Assembly (NCBI GenBank): GCA_016703535.1
Contig: JADJBV010000001.1
Coordinates: 5,694,001 to 5,758,000 of the forward strand
Origin: Deltaproteobacteria bacterium
GTDB lineage: Bacteria > Myxococcota > Kuafuiibacteriia > Kuafuiibacteriales > Kuafuiibacteriaceae
Reading direction: 5' to 3'
Length of the DNA: 64,000 bases
Part shown: piece after piece, positions 9,387 through 21,843 of the stretch
Layout of the letters: every line of letters begins with the position of its first letter
Position numbering within the stretch: position 1 is the stretch's first letter
Notes under the pieces: generated by a model
Told to the model about the DNA's origin: nothing
Seen by the model: the letters and a program-made list of their open reading frames with translations, nothing else
Database searches by the model: none
Program-made: the position numbers and the translations under genes

Positions 9387-10499
9387 ATGGCGGGGCGCCC
9401 AGCCCACTTGTTCCTGATGTGCGTTGGTGCGGTCGCCTGTGGCGGCGGTGCTGGCGACGACGGATCCGAGATCCTGATGCCGTTCGACGGGTTGTCGGGC
9501 GGAGTGGTCTTCGCCACCTCAGCGATCGTGGGCTCGAACGGTTACGATCTGTTTTGGGCGCCGGTCCCGCAGTTCCCCACCCTCAACGCCCAACCGGTGA
9601 CGCGGCTGACCGAAACCACCGGCAACGAGTGGCAACCTTCCATCTCGGCGAACGGACGGGCCTTGGCCTTCGCGCGCCAAGATCAGGGCATCTTCCTGAT
9701 CTCGGAGAGCGGGCGCATCAAGCAGATCAGCGACACCGTCGACACCCCCTTCAAAGACTCCTTGCCCGCGGTTTCGCCCGACGGCGTCCGGGTGGCGTGG
9801 ACCCGGGAGGACACCAGCAAACCGATCGGCGAAACCGGCTTCTTCGAGACGGTGATCATGATGGCCAACTTCGATGGCAGCGAAGCCAGGGCTCTTTCGC
9901 CGAAGGTCAACGTGGTCCAAGACGCAGCCCGCTTCGATCCCAAGATGGGCTCCAACCGGATCGCCTGGAGCGAGTTCAACGCCGCCACGCTGCTGGTCAA
10001 CGGTCCCCAAAGTTATGGCGTGTGGCTGCAGGACTTCGTGCTCGGCACCGGCACCTTCCTCTGCGAAGGCAACGCCGTGGTGGATCAGGCCGCCTATCGT
10101 TGTTTTGGCCAACACCTGGCCTGGCCCTTGGACAACGCCCTGGTGCTCACCCAGAGTTTCCTCGAACTCTACGTCGATCGATCGCCGGCCACCTCCAGCT
10201 ACGACACCTTGTTGACCACCTTGACCGGCCAGAACCTGGGCGTGCCGCTGCTCGAAGGCCCAGAAGGATTTTTCGCCGCCTTCCCGCTGTCGGCCTCGTA
10301 CCTGGGGAGCCAGCGGATGATCGTCGATGGCATCGTGTCGTCGACCGACGGCGACCTTCCGGGCCTGGCGTTTTTTATCTCCGACGTCGACGGCTCGGGG
10401 TTGTGGCGCCTGAACCTGGCCAACTACTACGCTGACTACGATCCTCAAAACACCGCGGGCTTCTTCTTTTCGGTCGCCACGCCGCAGCTCATCCCCTGA
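9387..10499 (+). CDS. Lipoprotein with TolB-like beta-propeller
   Basis: 370 residues. ATG at 9387 (a TTG directly precedes it). The N-terminus ends in the lipobox AVAC (Cys18), then an Asp/Gly-rich linker. Repeating units such as NEWQPSISANGRALAFARQ and DSLPAVSPDGVRVAWTRED are classic WD40-like TolB/PD40 blades, which bind or display rather than catalyse. It is the first gene of an operon with a hybrid histidine kinase (8-bp gap) and a Ser/Thr kinase, so it could be a periplasmic or outer-membrane partner of that signalling pair; this is inferred from position only. Confidence 0.75.
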   Translation: MAGRPAHLFLMCVGAVACGGGAGDDGSEILMPFDGLSGGVVFATSAIVGSNGYDLFWAPVPQFPTLNAQPVTRLTETTGNEWQPSISANGRALAFARQDQGIFLISESGRIKQISDTVDTPFKDSLPAVSPDGVRVAWTREDTSKPIGETGFFETVIMMANFDGSEARALSPKVNVVQDAARFDPKMGSNRIAWSEFNAATLLVNGPQSYGVWLQDFVLGTGTFLCEGNAVVDQAAYRCFGQHLAWPLDNALVLTQSFLELYVDRSPATSSYDTLLTTLTGQNLGVPLLEGPEGFFAAFPLSASYLGSQRMIVDGIVSSTDGDLPGLAFFISDVDGSGLWRLNLANYYADYDPQNTAGFFFSVATPQLIP

Positions 10500-10507
10500 G
10501 GCTCACC

Positions 10508-13159
10508 TTGGACGAACCCTCCAACGAGCGAGAGACTTCAGGCGGCCCGGGCCGGACGCGACGCCCCCGAGGGACCAGCGACAGCGCCCAGGTCCAGTCG
10601 ATCAGCCGCCCGATCGATCAGGGCCTGCTCGAGGCCTCCAACGACGCGATCTACATCTTGGCCGGGACCCAGTTCCTCTACGCCAACCAGCGCTTCGCCG
10701 ACCTCTTTGGTTGGTCCTTGACCGAACTCCTCACCGACGGCCTGGACTACCGCCAGCTGATCCACCCTGACTCCCAGCCGCTGGTGGAGGCCCGGGGTCG
10801 ACGGGCCAAGGAGAACCAACCCCTCCCCTCTCGCTACGAGTTCCGAGCGGTCCGCCGGGACGGTTCACCCTTCGACGTAGAAGTTTCAGTATCGTATATT
10901 CAGTATAACGATCGCCCGGCGGTGTTGGGCATCCTCCAGGACGTCACCGCCCGGAAGGCCTACGAAAAGACCCTCCTCCGCAAGAACCACGAGTTGTCGG
11001 TGCTCAACGCGGTGGCCGAGGCCATCACCCAGGTCCGGGATCTTTCGGCGATCCTGGAGGGGGTGGTGGAGCGCCTGCTGGAGCTCTTGTCGGTGGACGC
11101 CGCCGGCATCGCCTTGACCGACGACAGCGGCGAACGTTTGACCTCCATTCACTTCCGCGGCGTCAGCGAGACCTTCACCCGGGAGGCGCGGCAACGCCAA
11201 GAAGGCCTGGGGGTGGTGCGTTTGGCCCTGACCACCCGGGAGCCTCAGATCATCTACGACCTGGCCACCGATCCCCGGCTGGCCACCGCCATGGGCGCGC
11301 GGGAGGGCTTCACTTCGGCGGTGGCCTTGCCGCTCTCCAGCCACGAGCGGACCTTCGGCGTGGTGGTGGTCTACACCAAAGAGCGGCGGGAGTTCGCGGC
11401 CGAAGACATCGATCTCTTCACCGCGGTCGCTCGGCAGATCGCCGTCGCGGTGGAAAACGCCCGGCTCTACAAGAAGGCGCGGGAAGGCATCGCTCGGCTC
11501 CAGGCTTTGTCGGAGATCGCCCGAGCCATCGGCTCCACCTTGGACGTCGAGGGGGTGTTCCGGATCGTCGGCGATCGGCTCCAGACCTTGGTGCCCTATC
11601 GCCGGGTGGCCCTCTTCATCTTGCGCCGAGATGGGCAGCACTTTTCGGTGCGGACCATCGATCGGCCAGCCCCCGGCGAGTCGGCGGTGGTGCGCCTGCA
11701 CGAGCCCTTGAAGGTGGTGGCCGGCGCGCCCTTCTCTCGGGCCCTCGAGACCCGCGAGACCCTGGAACTCGAGCCCCACCAGATGCCCCAAGGCCACCCC
11801 GCGACCATGGAGACCCGGGGGCGTTCGGCGGTGGTCCCGATCGTCGCCGACCACGCGGCCATGGGGGTCTTCGTCTTGACCGCCATCGAGTCGATGGGCT
11901 TCCGCGAACGCGACCTGGATCTGCTCCGGGACCTGGCGGCCCACATGGCGATCTCGCTCAAGAACGCCCGGGTCTTTCAAGATCTGGAGCGGGCCTACCG
12001 GGAGCTGAAGGACGCCAAAGACAAGCTGGTGCGCTCCGAGAAGTTGCAGGGCCTGGGCGAGATGGCGGCCGGCGTGGCCCACGACTTCAACAACGTGTTG
12101 TCGGCGATCTTGGGCCGGGCCCAGATGCTGAAGGTCATGCTCCAAAACGAGGAGATGTTGAAGTCGGTGCGGGTCATCGAAAAGGCCGCCCTCGACGGCG
12201 CCGGTACGGTGCGGCGCATCCAAGAGTTCGCCAAGGAGAAGTCGGACTCGGAGCTGGTGGCGCTCCAGATCAACCCGCTGGTCCGGGACGCGGTCGAGAT
12301 GACCACCCACCGGGTCAACGAGATGGGGATCGGCGTAGACGTCCAGGTGGAGCTGGGCGACGCTGGCACGATCATGGGCAACCCGACCGAACTGCGTGAG
12401 GTGTTGACCAACCTGATCCACAACGCCATCGACGCCATGCCCCACGGCGGGCGTTTGGCGATCCGCACCGGCCGCACCAACGACAGCCGCCACGCCTGGT
12501 TCGAGGTCGAAGACACCGGCATCGGGATGGACGAAGAGACCTTGAAGAAGGTCTTCGATCCCTTCTTCACCACCAAAGGTACCCGGGGCACCGGCCTGGG
12601 CATGTCGGTCTCGTACGGCATCGTGCAGCGGCACCGGGGTGAGTTCGTCATCCAGAGCAAACGCGGCACCGGCAGCCGAGTGCGGGTGTTGGTCCCGATG
12701 GCCGACGAGTCGGGTTTCGGCGCGCCGGCCAACCTGACCCCGGTGCCCAGCCAGGTGATCTCGGAGGCCACCGCCGGCGCCCCGTGTTGCCGGATCTTGG
12801 TGGTCGACGACGACGACGCGGTCCGCGACGTGTTGGTGGACATGTTGCGGGCCGGGGGCCACGAGGTGACCGCCGCCGAAAACGGCGAGGCCGGCGTGAA
12901 GTGCCTGGAGCCCGACCGCTTCGACCTGGTCTTCACCGATCTGGGCATGCCCGGGATCGACGGCTGGGAGGTGGCCGAAGCGGTGAAGCGCTTGTGCCCC
13001 GGCACGACCGTGGGCCTGATCACCGGCTGGGGCGCGTCGTTGGACGAACGCCGCTTGGGCGAACGAGGCATCGATCTGATCGTCAGCAAGCCCTTCCGCT
13101 TTCAGCAGGTGTTGGCCACCGTCGCGGAGGCCGTTCGGACCAAGAAGGAGCGTGCCTGA
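10508..13159 (+). CDS. PAS/GAF hybrid sensor histidine kinase with receiver domain
   Basis: 883 residues, soluble (no signal or membrane helix). Order: PAS (about 35-150; NDAIYILAG..FLYANQRFADLFGWS), GAF 1 (about 175-325), GAF 2 (about 335-500), HisKA with the phospho-acceptor His525 (GVAHDFNNVLSAILGRAQML), HATPase (N-box EVLTNLIHNAIDAM, G1 VEDTGIGMDE, G2 GTGLGMSVSYGIV) and a C-terminal receiver with Asp811 in FTDLGMPG and Lys in VSKPF. The His motif HDFNN is the type found in NtrB-like soluble kinases. Start is TTG at 10508 with GAGG upstream; no ATG is available nearby. Followed 3 bp later by a Ser/Thr kinase, suggesting joint signalling. Confidence 0.92.
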   Translation: MDEPSNERETSGGPGRTRRPRGTSDSAQVQSISRPIDQGLLEASNDAIYILAGTQFLYANQRFADLFGWSLTELLTDGLDYRQLIHPDSQPLVEARGRRAKENQPLPSRYEFRAVRRDGSPFDVEVSVSYIQYNDRPAVLGILQDVTARKAYEKTLLRKNHELSVLNAVAEAITQVRDLSAILEGVVERLLELLSVDAAGIALTDDSGERLTSIHFRGVSETFTREARQRQEGLGVVRLALTTREPQIIYDLATDPRLATAMGAREGFTSAVALPLSSHERTFGVVVVYTKERREFAAEDIDLFTAVARQIAVAVENARLYKKAREGIARLQALSEIARAIGSTLDVEGVFRIVGDRLQTLVPYRRVALFILRRDGQHFSVRTIDRPAPGESAVVRLHEPLKVVAGAPFSRALETRETLELEPHQMPQGHPATMETRGRSAVVPIVADHAAMGVFVLTAIESMGFRERDLDLLRDLAAHMAISLKNARVFQDLERAYRELKDAKDKLVRSEKLQGLGEMAAGVAHDFNNVLSAILGRAQMLKVMLQNEEMLKSVRVIEKAALDGAGTVRRIQEFAKEKSDSELVALQINPLVRDAVEMTTHRVNEMGIGVDVQVELGDAGTIMGNPTELREVLTNLIHNAIDAMPHGGRLAIRTGRTNDSRHAWFEVEDTGIGMDEETLKKVFDPFFTTKGTRGTGLGMSVSYGIVQRHRGEFVIQSKRGTGSRVRVLVPMADESGFGAPANLTPVPSQVISEATAGAPCCRILVVDDDDAVRDVLVDMLRAGGHEVTAAENGEAGVKCLEPDRFDLVFTDLGMPGIDGWEVAEAVKRLCPGTTVGLITGWGASLDERRLGERGIDLIVSKPFRFQQVLATVAEAVRTKKERA

Positions 13160-13162
13160 GCG

Positions 13163-15064
13163 ATGGCCAATGACGTCCAGAACGCGCCCGTCGTGGGGCT
13201 AAAGAAGAAGTTCCCGCGACCGTTCGGGCGCTACATTCTGGAGAAGAGCCTCTCCCGTGGTGGCATGGGGGAGGTCATGTTGGCGGTGCCCAAAGGGGTG
13301 CAGAGCCGCTGCGTGATCAAGACCATCCGCGGGGATCTCACGGGCGACGAAGAGTTTGTGGGTCGCTTCGCTGACGAGGCGAAGATCATGGTGCGGATGG
13401 CCCACGACAACATCATCCGGGTCTTCGACGCCGGCAAGGTGGACACCGACTACTACATCGCCATGGAGTTCGTGTACGGCCGCGATCTGGGCGACGTGTT
13501 GGACCGGGCCTACGAACGCGGCGAGCCGATGCCGACCCAACTCGGCCTCTACATCTCCTCCAAGTTGCTCGACGGCTTGGGTTACGTACACGCCTTGACC
13601 GACGAACACGGCCGGCACATGGGCCTGGTGCACCGGGACATCTCGCCGCAGAACGTGCTGATCGGCTTCGACGGTTCGGTCAAGTTGATCGACTTTGGCC
13701 TGGCCCGCTCCGACATCTTGCCGGCCCGGACCCAAGGGGCTTTGGCGGTCGGTAAATATGGGTACATGTCCCCCGAACAAGCGCGCCACGAGAAGATCGA
13801 CGGCCGCGCCGACATCTACTCCACCGGCGTGATGTTGTTCGAGGTCTTCACCGGCGATCGGCTGGTGGACGAACAAGATCAAGCGACGCTTTGGCAGCGG
13901 GTGCTCCAACCCAAACACCGCAACCCTCGTTCGGTAGTGCCGTCGTTGCCCAAAGAGATCGACGAGCTGATCATGGCTTCGGTGGCGGTGCGCCCCGACG
14001 ATCGTTACCGCGACGCCGCCGACATGAAGGCCTACGTGGAGCGGGCCCGGCGCGCCGATCAGAGCAACAAAGAGCGCTTCATCGAATACCTGCGGGTCCT
14101 CTACCCCAAGGCCGACTTCAGCCCACCGCCGTTGCCCGACCTGGCCAACCTCAGCGAAGGCCAAGACAAGTCGATCATCATCGCGACCTCCCGGGAGGCC
14201 CAACGTTCGGTCTTCGGCCGCGGCGAACTGGCGATCGACGGCACCATGCAGTTCGACGCCTCCGAGCTGCGGGCGGCCCTCAAGCGCCGCAGCAAGAGTG
14301 CCTTTGGCCGGGAGCAAAACCGCACCGAGGCCGCCATCTCCTCGGGCCCCCGCTCCGACATGGAGGTCGAGGCCACGTACATTCGGCCGACCGACGATCC
14401 GATGACCGGGTCAATGAAGATCGCCGTCGACGCCCCGACCCAGATCGCCCACTTCCCTCAGAACCCGATGGGCACCGACGAGACGGTGTTCGCCCGGCCC
14501 ACCTCCCCCACCACCGGGGAGGTCAAGCGGGCCAGCTCCGCCTCCGAACACACCCTCCAGTCGGCGCCGGTGATGAACCTGCCCGCCAACAACCAGTTCC
14601 GGGACGACGAGATGACGGTGATGATGGACGCGCCGCCCCGAGTCTCTCGCCCCGACTCCCGGGACGAAGAGGAGGCCGACGCCCCCACCCGACTCTCCAA
14701 ACTCCGTCCCCCGGACGGCGGTGCCCCCGTCCCTTCGGTCACGGTGCCACCCTCCAGCACCCGCATCCGGGACATCAAAGAGAAGAACGCCCGGGACGCC
14801 GCCGAACGCCCGCGCCCTGAAGAACCGCGCCGCTCCGCCGGGACCGCCACCAAAGAAAAAGACAAGAAGATCGCGGTGCACCGGGTGACCGTGCCCCAAC
14901 AAGGGGAGTTCGTCGGCGAAGCCACCCGCCCCATCAACGAACCCCGGAGCGTCGAACACACCATCCAAGAGACCCCTGCGCCCGCGAGGTGGTTGTTGCC
15001 GGCGGTGATCTTGGTGGGCCTGAGCTTTTTGATCTTCGTGGTGCTGTTGTTGTTGTTGAGCTGA
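13163..15064 (+). CDS. Ser/Thr protein kinase with C-terminal membrane anchor
   Basis: 633 residues. Kinase domain about 22-300: Gly-rich SRGGMGEV, Lys53 in CVIKTIR, catalytic loop VHRDISPQN (Ile-Ser in place of the more usual Leu-Lys), DFG in LIDFGLAR, and the APE-equivalent SPEQ. A low-complexity linker (about 340-600) rich in Pro, Ser, Thr and Asp, with many possible phospho-sites, leads to a single hydrophobic helix at the very C-terminus, so the protein is tail-anchored with the kinase in the cytoplasm. In the bacterial Pkn2 family most kinases end in an extracellular sensor; this one has none. Last gene of the lipoprotein-histidine kinase-Ser/Thr kinase operon. Confidence 0.92.
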   Translation: MANDVQNAPVVGLKKKFPRPFGRYILEKSLSRGGMGEVMLAVPKGVQSRCVIKTIRGDLTGDEEFVGRFADEAKIMVRMAHDNIIRVFDAGKVDTDYYIAMEFVYGRDLGDVLDRAYERGEPMPTQLGLYISSKLLDGLGYVHALTDEHGRHMGLVHRDISPQNVLIGFDGSVKLIDFGLARSDILPARTQGALAVGKYGYMSPEQARHEKIDGRADIYSTGVMLFEVFTGDRLVDEQDQATLWQRVLQPKHRNPRSVVPSLPKEIDELIMASVAVRPDDRYRDAADMKAYVERARRADQSNKERFIEYLRVLYPKADFSPPPLPDLANLSEGQDKSIIIATSREAQRSVFGRGELAIDGTMQFDASELRAALKRRSKSAFGREQNRTEAAISSGPRSDMEVEATYIRPTDDPMTGSMKIAVDAPTQIAHFPQNPMGTDETVFARPTSPTTGEVKRASSASEHTLQSAPVMNLPANNQFRDDEMTVMMDAPPRVSRPDSRDEEEADAPTRLSKLRPPDGGAPVPSVTVPPSSTRIRDIKEKNARDAAERPRPEEPRRSAGTATKEKDKKIAVHRVTVPQQGEFVGEATRPINEPRSVEHTIQETPAPARWLLPAVILVGLSFLIFVVLLLLLS

Positions 15065-15090
15065 GCCGCACTGAGCTGAGCTGAGCTGAG
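15061..15090. repeat. CTGAG short tandem repeat after the kinase stop
   Basis: Four perfect tandem CTGAG units at 15071-15090, with a fifth at 15061-15065 that overlaps the kinase stop codon and is separated by CCGCA. A simple repeat prone to slippage; no function evident. Confidence 0.7.
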
Positions 15091-15194
15091 CGATGAACGG
15101 CGACAGCCACGAACAACGGACACCCGACACATAGCGAGCGCATCTCGATCACCACCCACGGGAGAGGCATCGTCCCTGGTGAGGCTGGAGAACT

Positions 15195-16613
15195 TTGGGT
15201 AAGTTCGTCGGGGCAATGACACCGGAAAAGGTCACCCAGGCGATCGACCAGGCGCGTGAGGCCTTGGCCAAGCAGGATCCGAGAGGTGCGTTCGGAGCGC
15301 TGCGTTGGGTCCTCCAGTACCCGAGTCGGGTGAGCGCCGACCCGATCGTCTGGCCTCAGGTGGTTGCCCTGTTCGCAGACATCAGCGAACGGATCGCCGG
15401 GCCCGAGCTGGCCGGCCAGCTGCGGTCGGTCCTGCCCGCTCCAAAGCGTCGATTGTTAGGCCTTTGGTCGGGCGCGGTTCAGCCGGCCTCCGCCCAAGCC
15501 CTCTTCGAGGTGGGCTACGCGTTGATCGAGCATGAGCTCCACGGGATCGCCGCCACCTTCTTGGCCCTGGCCAACGACCTGGAGCCGAACCGGGAGAGGA
15601 TCGTCGGTGAACTGGCGATCGCCCTGGAGAGCGCCGGCCAACACGAAGAAGCCCGGCGGATCCTGGAGTCTGCGCCGGCGGTGCTCGCGTCGAGCTTCAA
15701 TTGCTCCTATCTGCTGGCCTTCGACACGCTCCTCACGGGCGATGTCGCCCTGGCCCGTGAGCGCCACGCCAAGCTGAGGGCCGCGGACGACCTCGAGCGT
15801 TGGATGGCGGGTGCACTCGACGGGATGCTGCTGCGGGCGGAGGCGCTGCTGAGGGGCTCATCGCGGCTCGATCCGCTGAGCACTGAAGACCTGGCGGGTT
15901 GGCAGTTCGTGGTGAATGGGAGCTTCCTGCTGCACCGCTCGGCGTTTGGCTTCGAGGAAGGGATGCGAGGACGTTACGCCTACACTCAAGACTTCCTGGG
16001 GCGGTGCCACGCCGGACTGGTTCGGCTCAAGCGCCTCTGCTCCATCGTCGACTTCCGTCCTGTCGCCATCCTGAGCATGCCCAACCGGGACAGCCAGATC
16101 CTCGCCCTCGCGGCGAGCGAGCTGTTCGGCGTTCCCAAGGAGCCTTGGAGAGAGGCGCCACTGAGCCCAGGCTTGATCATCGCCTACGACATGCAAGGGG
16201 TGGAGCTGACAAAGGCCGAGGTGGATGCCTTGCGGGCCGGCGCGCCGGGGCAAGCCTACTTTGAGCACGCCGCCTGCTGGACGAGCCCGTTCCCGGTGGC
16301 GGGTGACGTGATCAACTACCTGCAGCAGATCAACCAGGCGCCATGGGGCCATCGCACCTCGTTCGATCCCGAAACCAGGACCAAGACCGAGCTCAGCGCC
16401 GACGAACGGGCACCCGAAGTGATCGCCCAGGAGCTGCTGGCAGCGCCGGTCGACTATGAAGATGAACTCCACGGAGATGAGGCAGAGCTGGAGCGTCTGG
16501 TCGAGCAGGCCCTCGGTCTCCCTCCCGACGCCCAACCCCAAATGCTGCGCCGTTCAGGTCCTCGGCTCCTCCAGCGCAGCGACTCAAGGGTCAAGAGCAA
16601 TCGCTTCGGCTAG
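15195..16613 (+). CDS. Hypothetical protein with helical (TPR-like) repeats
   Basis: 472 residues from TTG 15195 (GGAG 4 nt upstream); ATG 15216 is a possible alternative start seven codons later. Residues 10-215 look like helix-turn-helix repeats of TPR type (ALAKQDPRGAFGALRWVLQY, HELHGIAATFLALANDLEPN, GQHEEARRILES). The C-terminal half (about 240-400) is mixed alpha/beta with conserved-looking FRPVAILSMPNRDSQ and a Cys-Trp motif (AACWTSPFPVAGDVI). No signal peptide. The family is not recognised. Base composition is slightly less GC-rich in codon choice than its neighbours. It stands alone between the kinase and the convergent katG. Confidence 0.6.
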   Translation: MGKFVGAMTPEKVTQAIDQAREALAKQDPRGAFGALRWVLQYPSRVSADPIVWPQVVALFADISERIAGPELAGQLRSVLPAPKRRLLGLWSGAVQPASAQALFEVGYALIEHELHGIAATFLALANDLEPNRERIVGELAIALESAGQHEEARRILESAPAVLASSFNCSYLLAFDTLLTGDVALARERHAKLRAADDLERWMAGALDGMLLRAEALLRGSSRLDPLSTEDLAGWQFVVNGSFLLHRSAFGFEEGMRGRYAYTQDFLGRCHAGLVRLKRLCSIVDFRPVAILSMPNRDSQILALAASELFGVPKEPWREAPLSPGLIIAYDMQGVELTKAEVDALRAGAPGQAYFEHAACWTSPFPVAGDVINYLQQINQAPWGHRTSFDPETRTKTELSADERAPEVIAQELLAAPVDYEDELHGDEAELERLVEQALGLPPDAQPQMLRRSGPRLLQRSDSRVKSNRFG

Positions 16614-16650
16614 CCGTGGACGCGGCGGGAGGCGCTCGGGCCTCCTGAAT

Positions 16651-20135
<3,485 letters not shown>

Positions 20136-20178
20136 ATCCAGGTCGACAAGCCGGCGGGGAGCTGCCAAGAGAGGACCC

Positions 20179-20403
20179 ATGACCACCGACGAGGTGAAGG
20201 CACTGATCGAGAAGGGCCTCCCCGGGGCCCGGGCCACCGTCTCCGACCTGACTGGGACGGGTGATCATTTCAAGGCAGAGGTGATCGCCCCGGCCTTTGC
20301 GGGCAAGTCGATGATCGAACAACACCAGCTGGTGTACCGAGCCTTGGGCGCGCTGGTCGGCGGCCCGATCCACGCGCTCCAGCTGTCTACCAAGGCCGGC
20401 TGA
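20179..20403 (+). CDS. BolA/IbaG family protein
   Basis: 74 residues: MTTDEVKALIEKGLPGA.. then GDHFKAEVIAPAFAGKS.IEQHQLVYRALG, the complete BolA fold with the invariant His (HQ) of the helix-turn and the FxGKS loop. BolA-family proteins pair with monothiol glutaredoxins in iron-sulfur handling; no glutaredoxin gene lies next to it here. It has the short size of the IbaG subgroup. The start ATG 20179 follows AGAGGACCC. Divergent from the MBL-fold gene and upstream of the amr operon. Confidence 0.9.
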   Translation: MTTDEVKALIEKGLPGARATVSDLTGTGDHFKAEVIAPAFAGKSMIEQHQLVYRALGALVGGPIHALQLSTKAG

Positions 20404-20445
20404 TCCGTTACCGGCGCCGGTCCCGAACGTCACCCGACCGTTCGC

Positions 20446-20473
20446 TTGTCGATCCGCCCACCAAGCGTATGCT
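20446..20473 (+). promoter_or_regulatory. Predicted promoter of the amr operon
   Basis: TTGTCG (20446-20451) and TATGCT (20468-20473) with a 16-bp spacer. The ATG at 20469 lies inside the -10 element, which supports ATG 20490 as the amrB start. Confidence 0.45.
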
Positions 20474-20489
20474 CGGGCCGGAGGCCGGT

Positions 20490-21281
20490 ATGGAACACCT
20501 TCGCCCCAGCGCCGTCGCGGGCACCTTCTATCCAGGCGACCCCATCGCCTTGGCCGAGGCGGTGGATCAACTGTTGGCCGAGGTCGAGGCCGCGCCGCTC
20601 CATCAGGCGCCCAAGGTCCTGATCGTCCCCCACGCGGGCTACCTCTATTCGGGCCCGATCGCCGCCACCGCTTACGCCCAACTTCGCCCCTACGCCGATC
20701 GATATCGGCGGGTGATCTTGGTCGGCCCGGCCCACCGCGTCCGCCTCCATGGGGTGGCCAGCAGCGGCGCCGAGGCCTTCGTGACGCCCCTCGGTCGAGT
20801 GCCGGTCGAGGCGACGACCTTGGCCCACGCCGATCCCCTGGCCCACGCCAAAGAACACAGCCTGGAGGTGCAGCTGCCGTTCCTGCAACGGGTCCTGCCG
20901 AATGTGGTGATCGTGCCGTTGGTGGTCGGCTCGGCCTCGCCCGAAGAGGTCGGTCGGATCCTCGATGAACTTTGGGGGGGACCCGAGACCTTGATCGTGA
21001 TCAGCAGCGATCTCTCCCACTACCTGCCCTACGCCAACGCCCGAGCTCAAGATCGAGACACGGTCCGACGCATCGAACGACACGCCCAAGATCTGGTGGG
21101 GCAAGAGGCCTGCGGTGCAGTGGCCATCAACGGCTTGGCCTGGGTCGCGGCCCGGCGACACCTCCAGTATCGACTGTTGGATCTGCGGACCTCGGGAGAC
21201 ACCAGCGGCGATCGCGATCAGGTCGTGGGCTACGCCTCCTTTGCGGCCTTCGAGGAAGGAGCCGTCGATGCGATCCGCTGA
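20490..21281 (+). CDS. amrB: AmmeMemoRadiSam system protein B (MEMO1 family)
   Basis: 263 residues from ATG 20490, chosen for the GGAGG ~7 nt upstream and for the family opening LRPSAVAGTFYPGDP. MEMO signatures: VPHAGYLYSGPIAATAY, LVGPAHRV, a central KEHSLEVQLPFLQ and VISSDLSHYLPY. MEMO proteins are related to extradiol dioxygenases; the His residues of HAG, HSLE and SHY are the expected metal-site positions. First gene of the B-A-S operon: it overlaps amrA by 14 nt. The biological role of this three-protein system is not established. Confidence 0.92.
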   Translation: MEHLRPSAVAGTFYPGDPIALAEAVDQLLAEVEAAPLHQAPKVLIVPHAGYLYSGPIAATAYAQLRPYADRYRRVILVGPAHRVRLHGVASSGAEAFVTPLGRVPVEATTLAHADPLAHAKEHSLEVQLPFLQRVLPNVVIVPLVVGSASPEEVGRILDELWGGPETLIVISSDLSHYLPYANARAQDRDTVRRIERHAQDLVGQEACGAVAINGLAWVAARRHLQYRLLDLRTSGDTSGDRDQVVGYASFAAFEEGAVDAIR

Positions 21282-21843
21282 AGCCACGACCTTGGCCGCT
21301 TATGCCCGAGCCTGCATCGCCGAAGCCCTGGGCGGCCCACCCGCTCCCCGGCCCGCGGGCCCGGCCTACGACGCCCCGGGCGCAACCTTCGTGACCCTCC
21401 GCCTGGGTGATCGTCTGATCGGCTGCATCGGCGGTCTGACCCCGGTGGAGGCGGTGGCCGACGACGTGCACCACCACGCGTTGGCGGCGGCCTTCCAAGA
21501 TCCGCGCAACGTGAAGCTGAACTTGGCCGACCTGGATCGGGTCACCGTCGAACTTTCGATCTTGGGCCCGGTCGAGCCCTTCCCGGTCGGCGATGAAAGC
21601 GACGCCTGCGCTCGTTTGGTGCCCGAGGTGGACGGCGTGGTGCTCCGCTATCGCGATCATCAGGCGACGTTTTTGCCGCAAGTCTGGGAGAGCCTGCCGG
21701 ATCCGGAGGAGTTTTTGGCGCGGCTCAAGAAGAAGGCCGGCCTGCCCGCTTCGTTTTGGGATCCGGAGCTCACCCTGTCGCGCTACCACCTGGAGAAGGT
21801 GATCGACCCGGCGCCGATCCAAGCGGAGGTGCACCCGTGGTGA
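21268..21843 (+). CDS. amrA: AmmeMemoRadiSam system protein A (AMMECR1 family)
   Basis: 191 residues from ATG 21268 inside the end of amrB. AMMECR1 signatures are present: FVTLRLGDRLIGCIGGL (usual form FVTL...LRGCIG), AAFQDPR, VTVELSIL.P.EP, and the C-terminal FLPQVWE plus LLKKAGLP-like KKKAGLPASFW. The family carries no proven activity. Coupled at both ends: overlaps amrB by 14 nt and amrS by 4 nt. The usual Arg of LRGCIG is Ile here (LIGCIG). Confidence 0.92.
   Translation: MRSAEATTLAAYARACIAEALGGPPAPRPAGPAYDAPGATFVTLRLGDRLIGCIGGLTPVEAVADDVHHHALAAAFQDPRNVKLNLADLDRVTVELSILGPVEPFPVGDESDACARLVPEVDGVVLRYRDHQATFLPQVWESLPDPEEFLARLKKKAGLPASFWDPELTLSRYHLEKVIDPAPIQAEVHPW

Noticed and set aside
10886..12862. 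A 658-codon open frame antisense to the histidine kinase
   Set aside because: The kinase frame has full domain homology; the antisense frame is a typical shadow in GC-rich DNA, with no motif or ribosome binding site.
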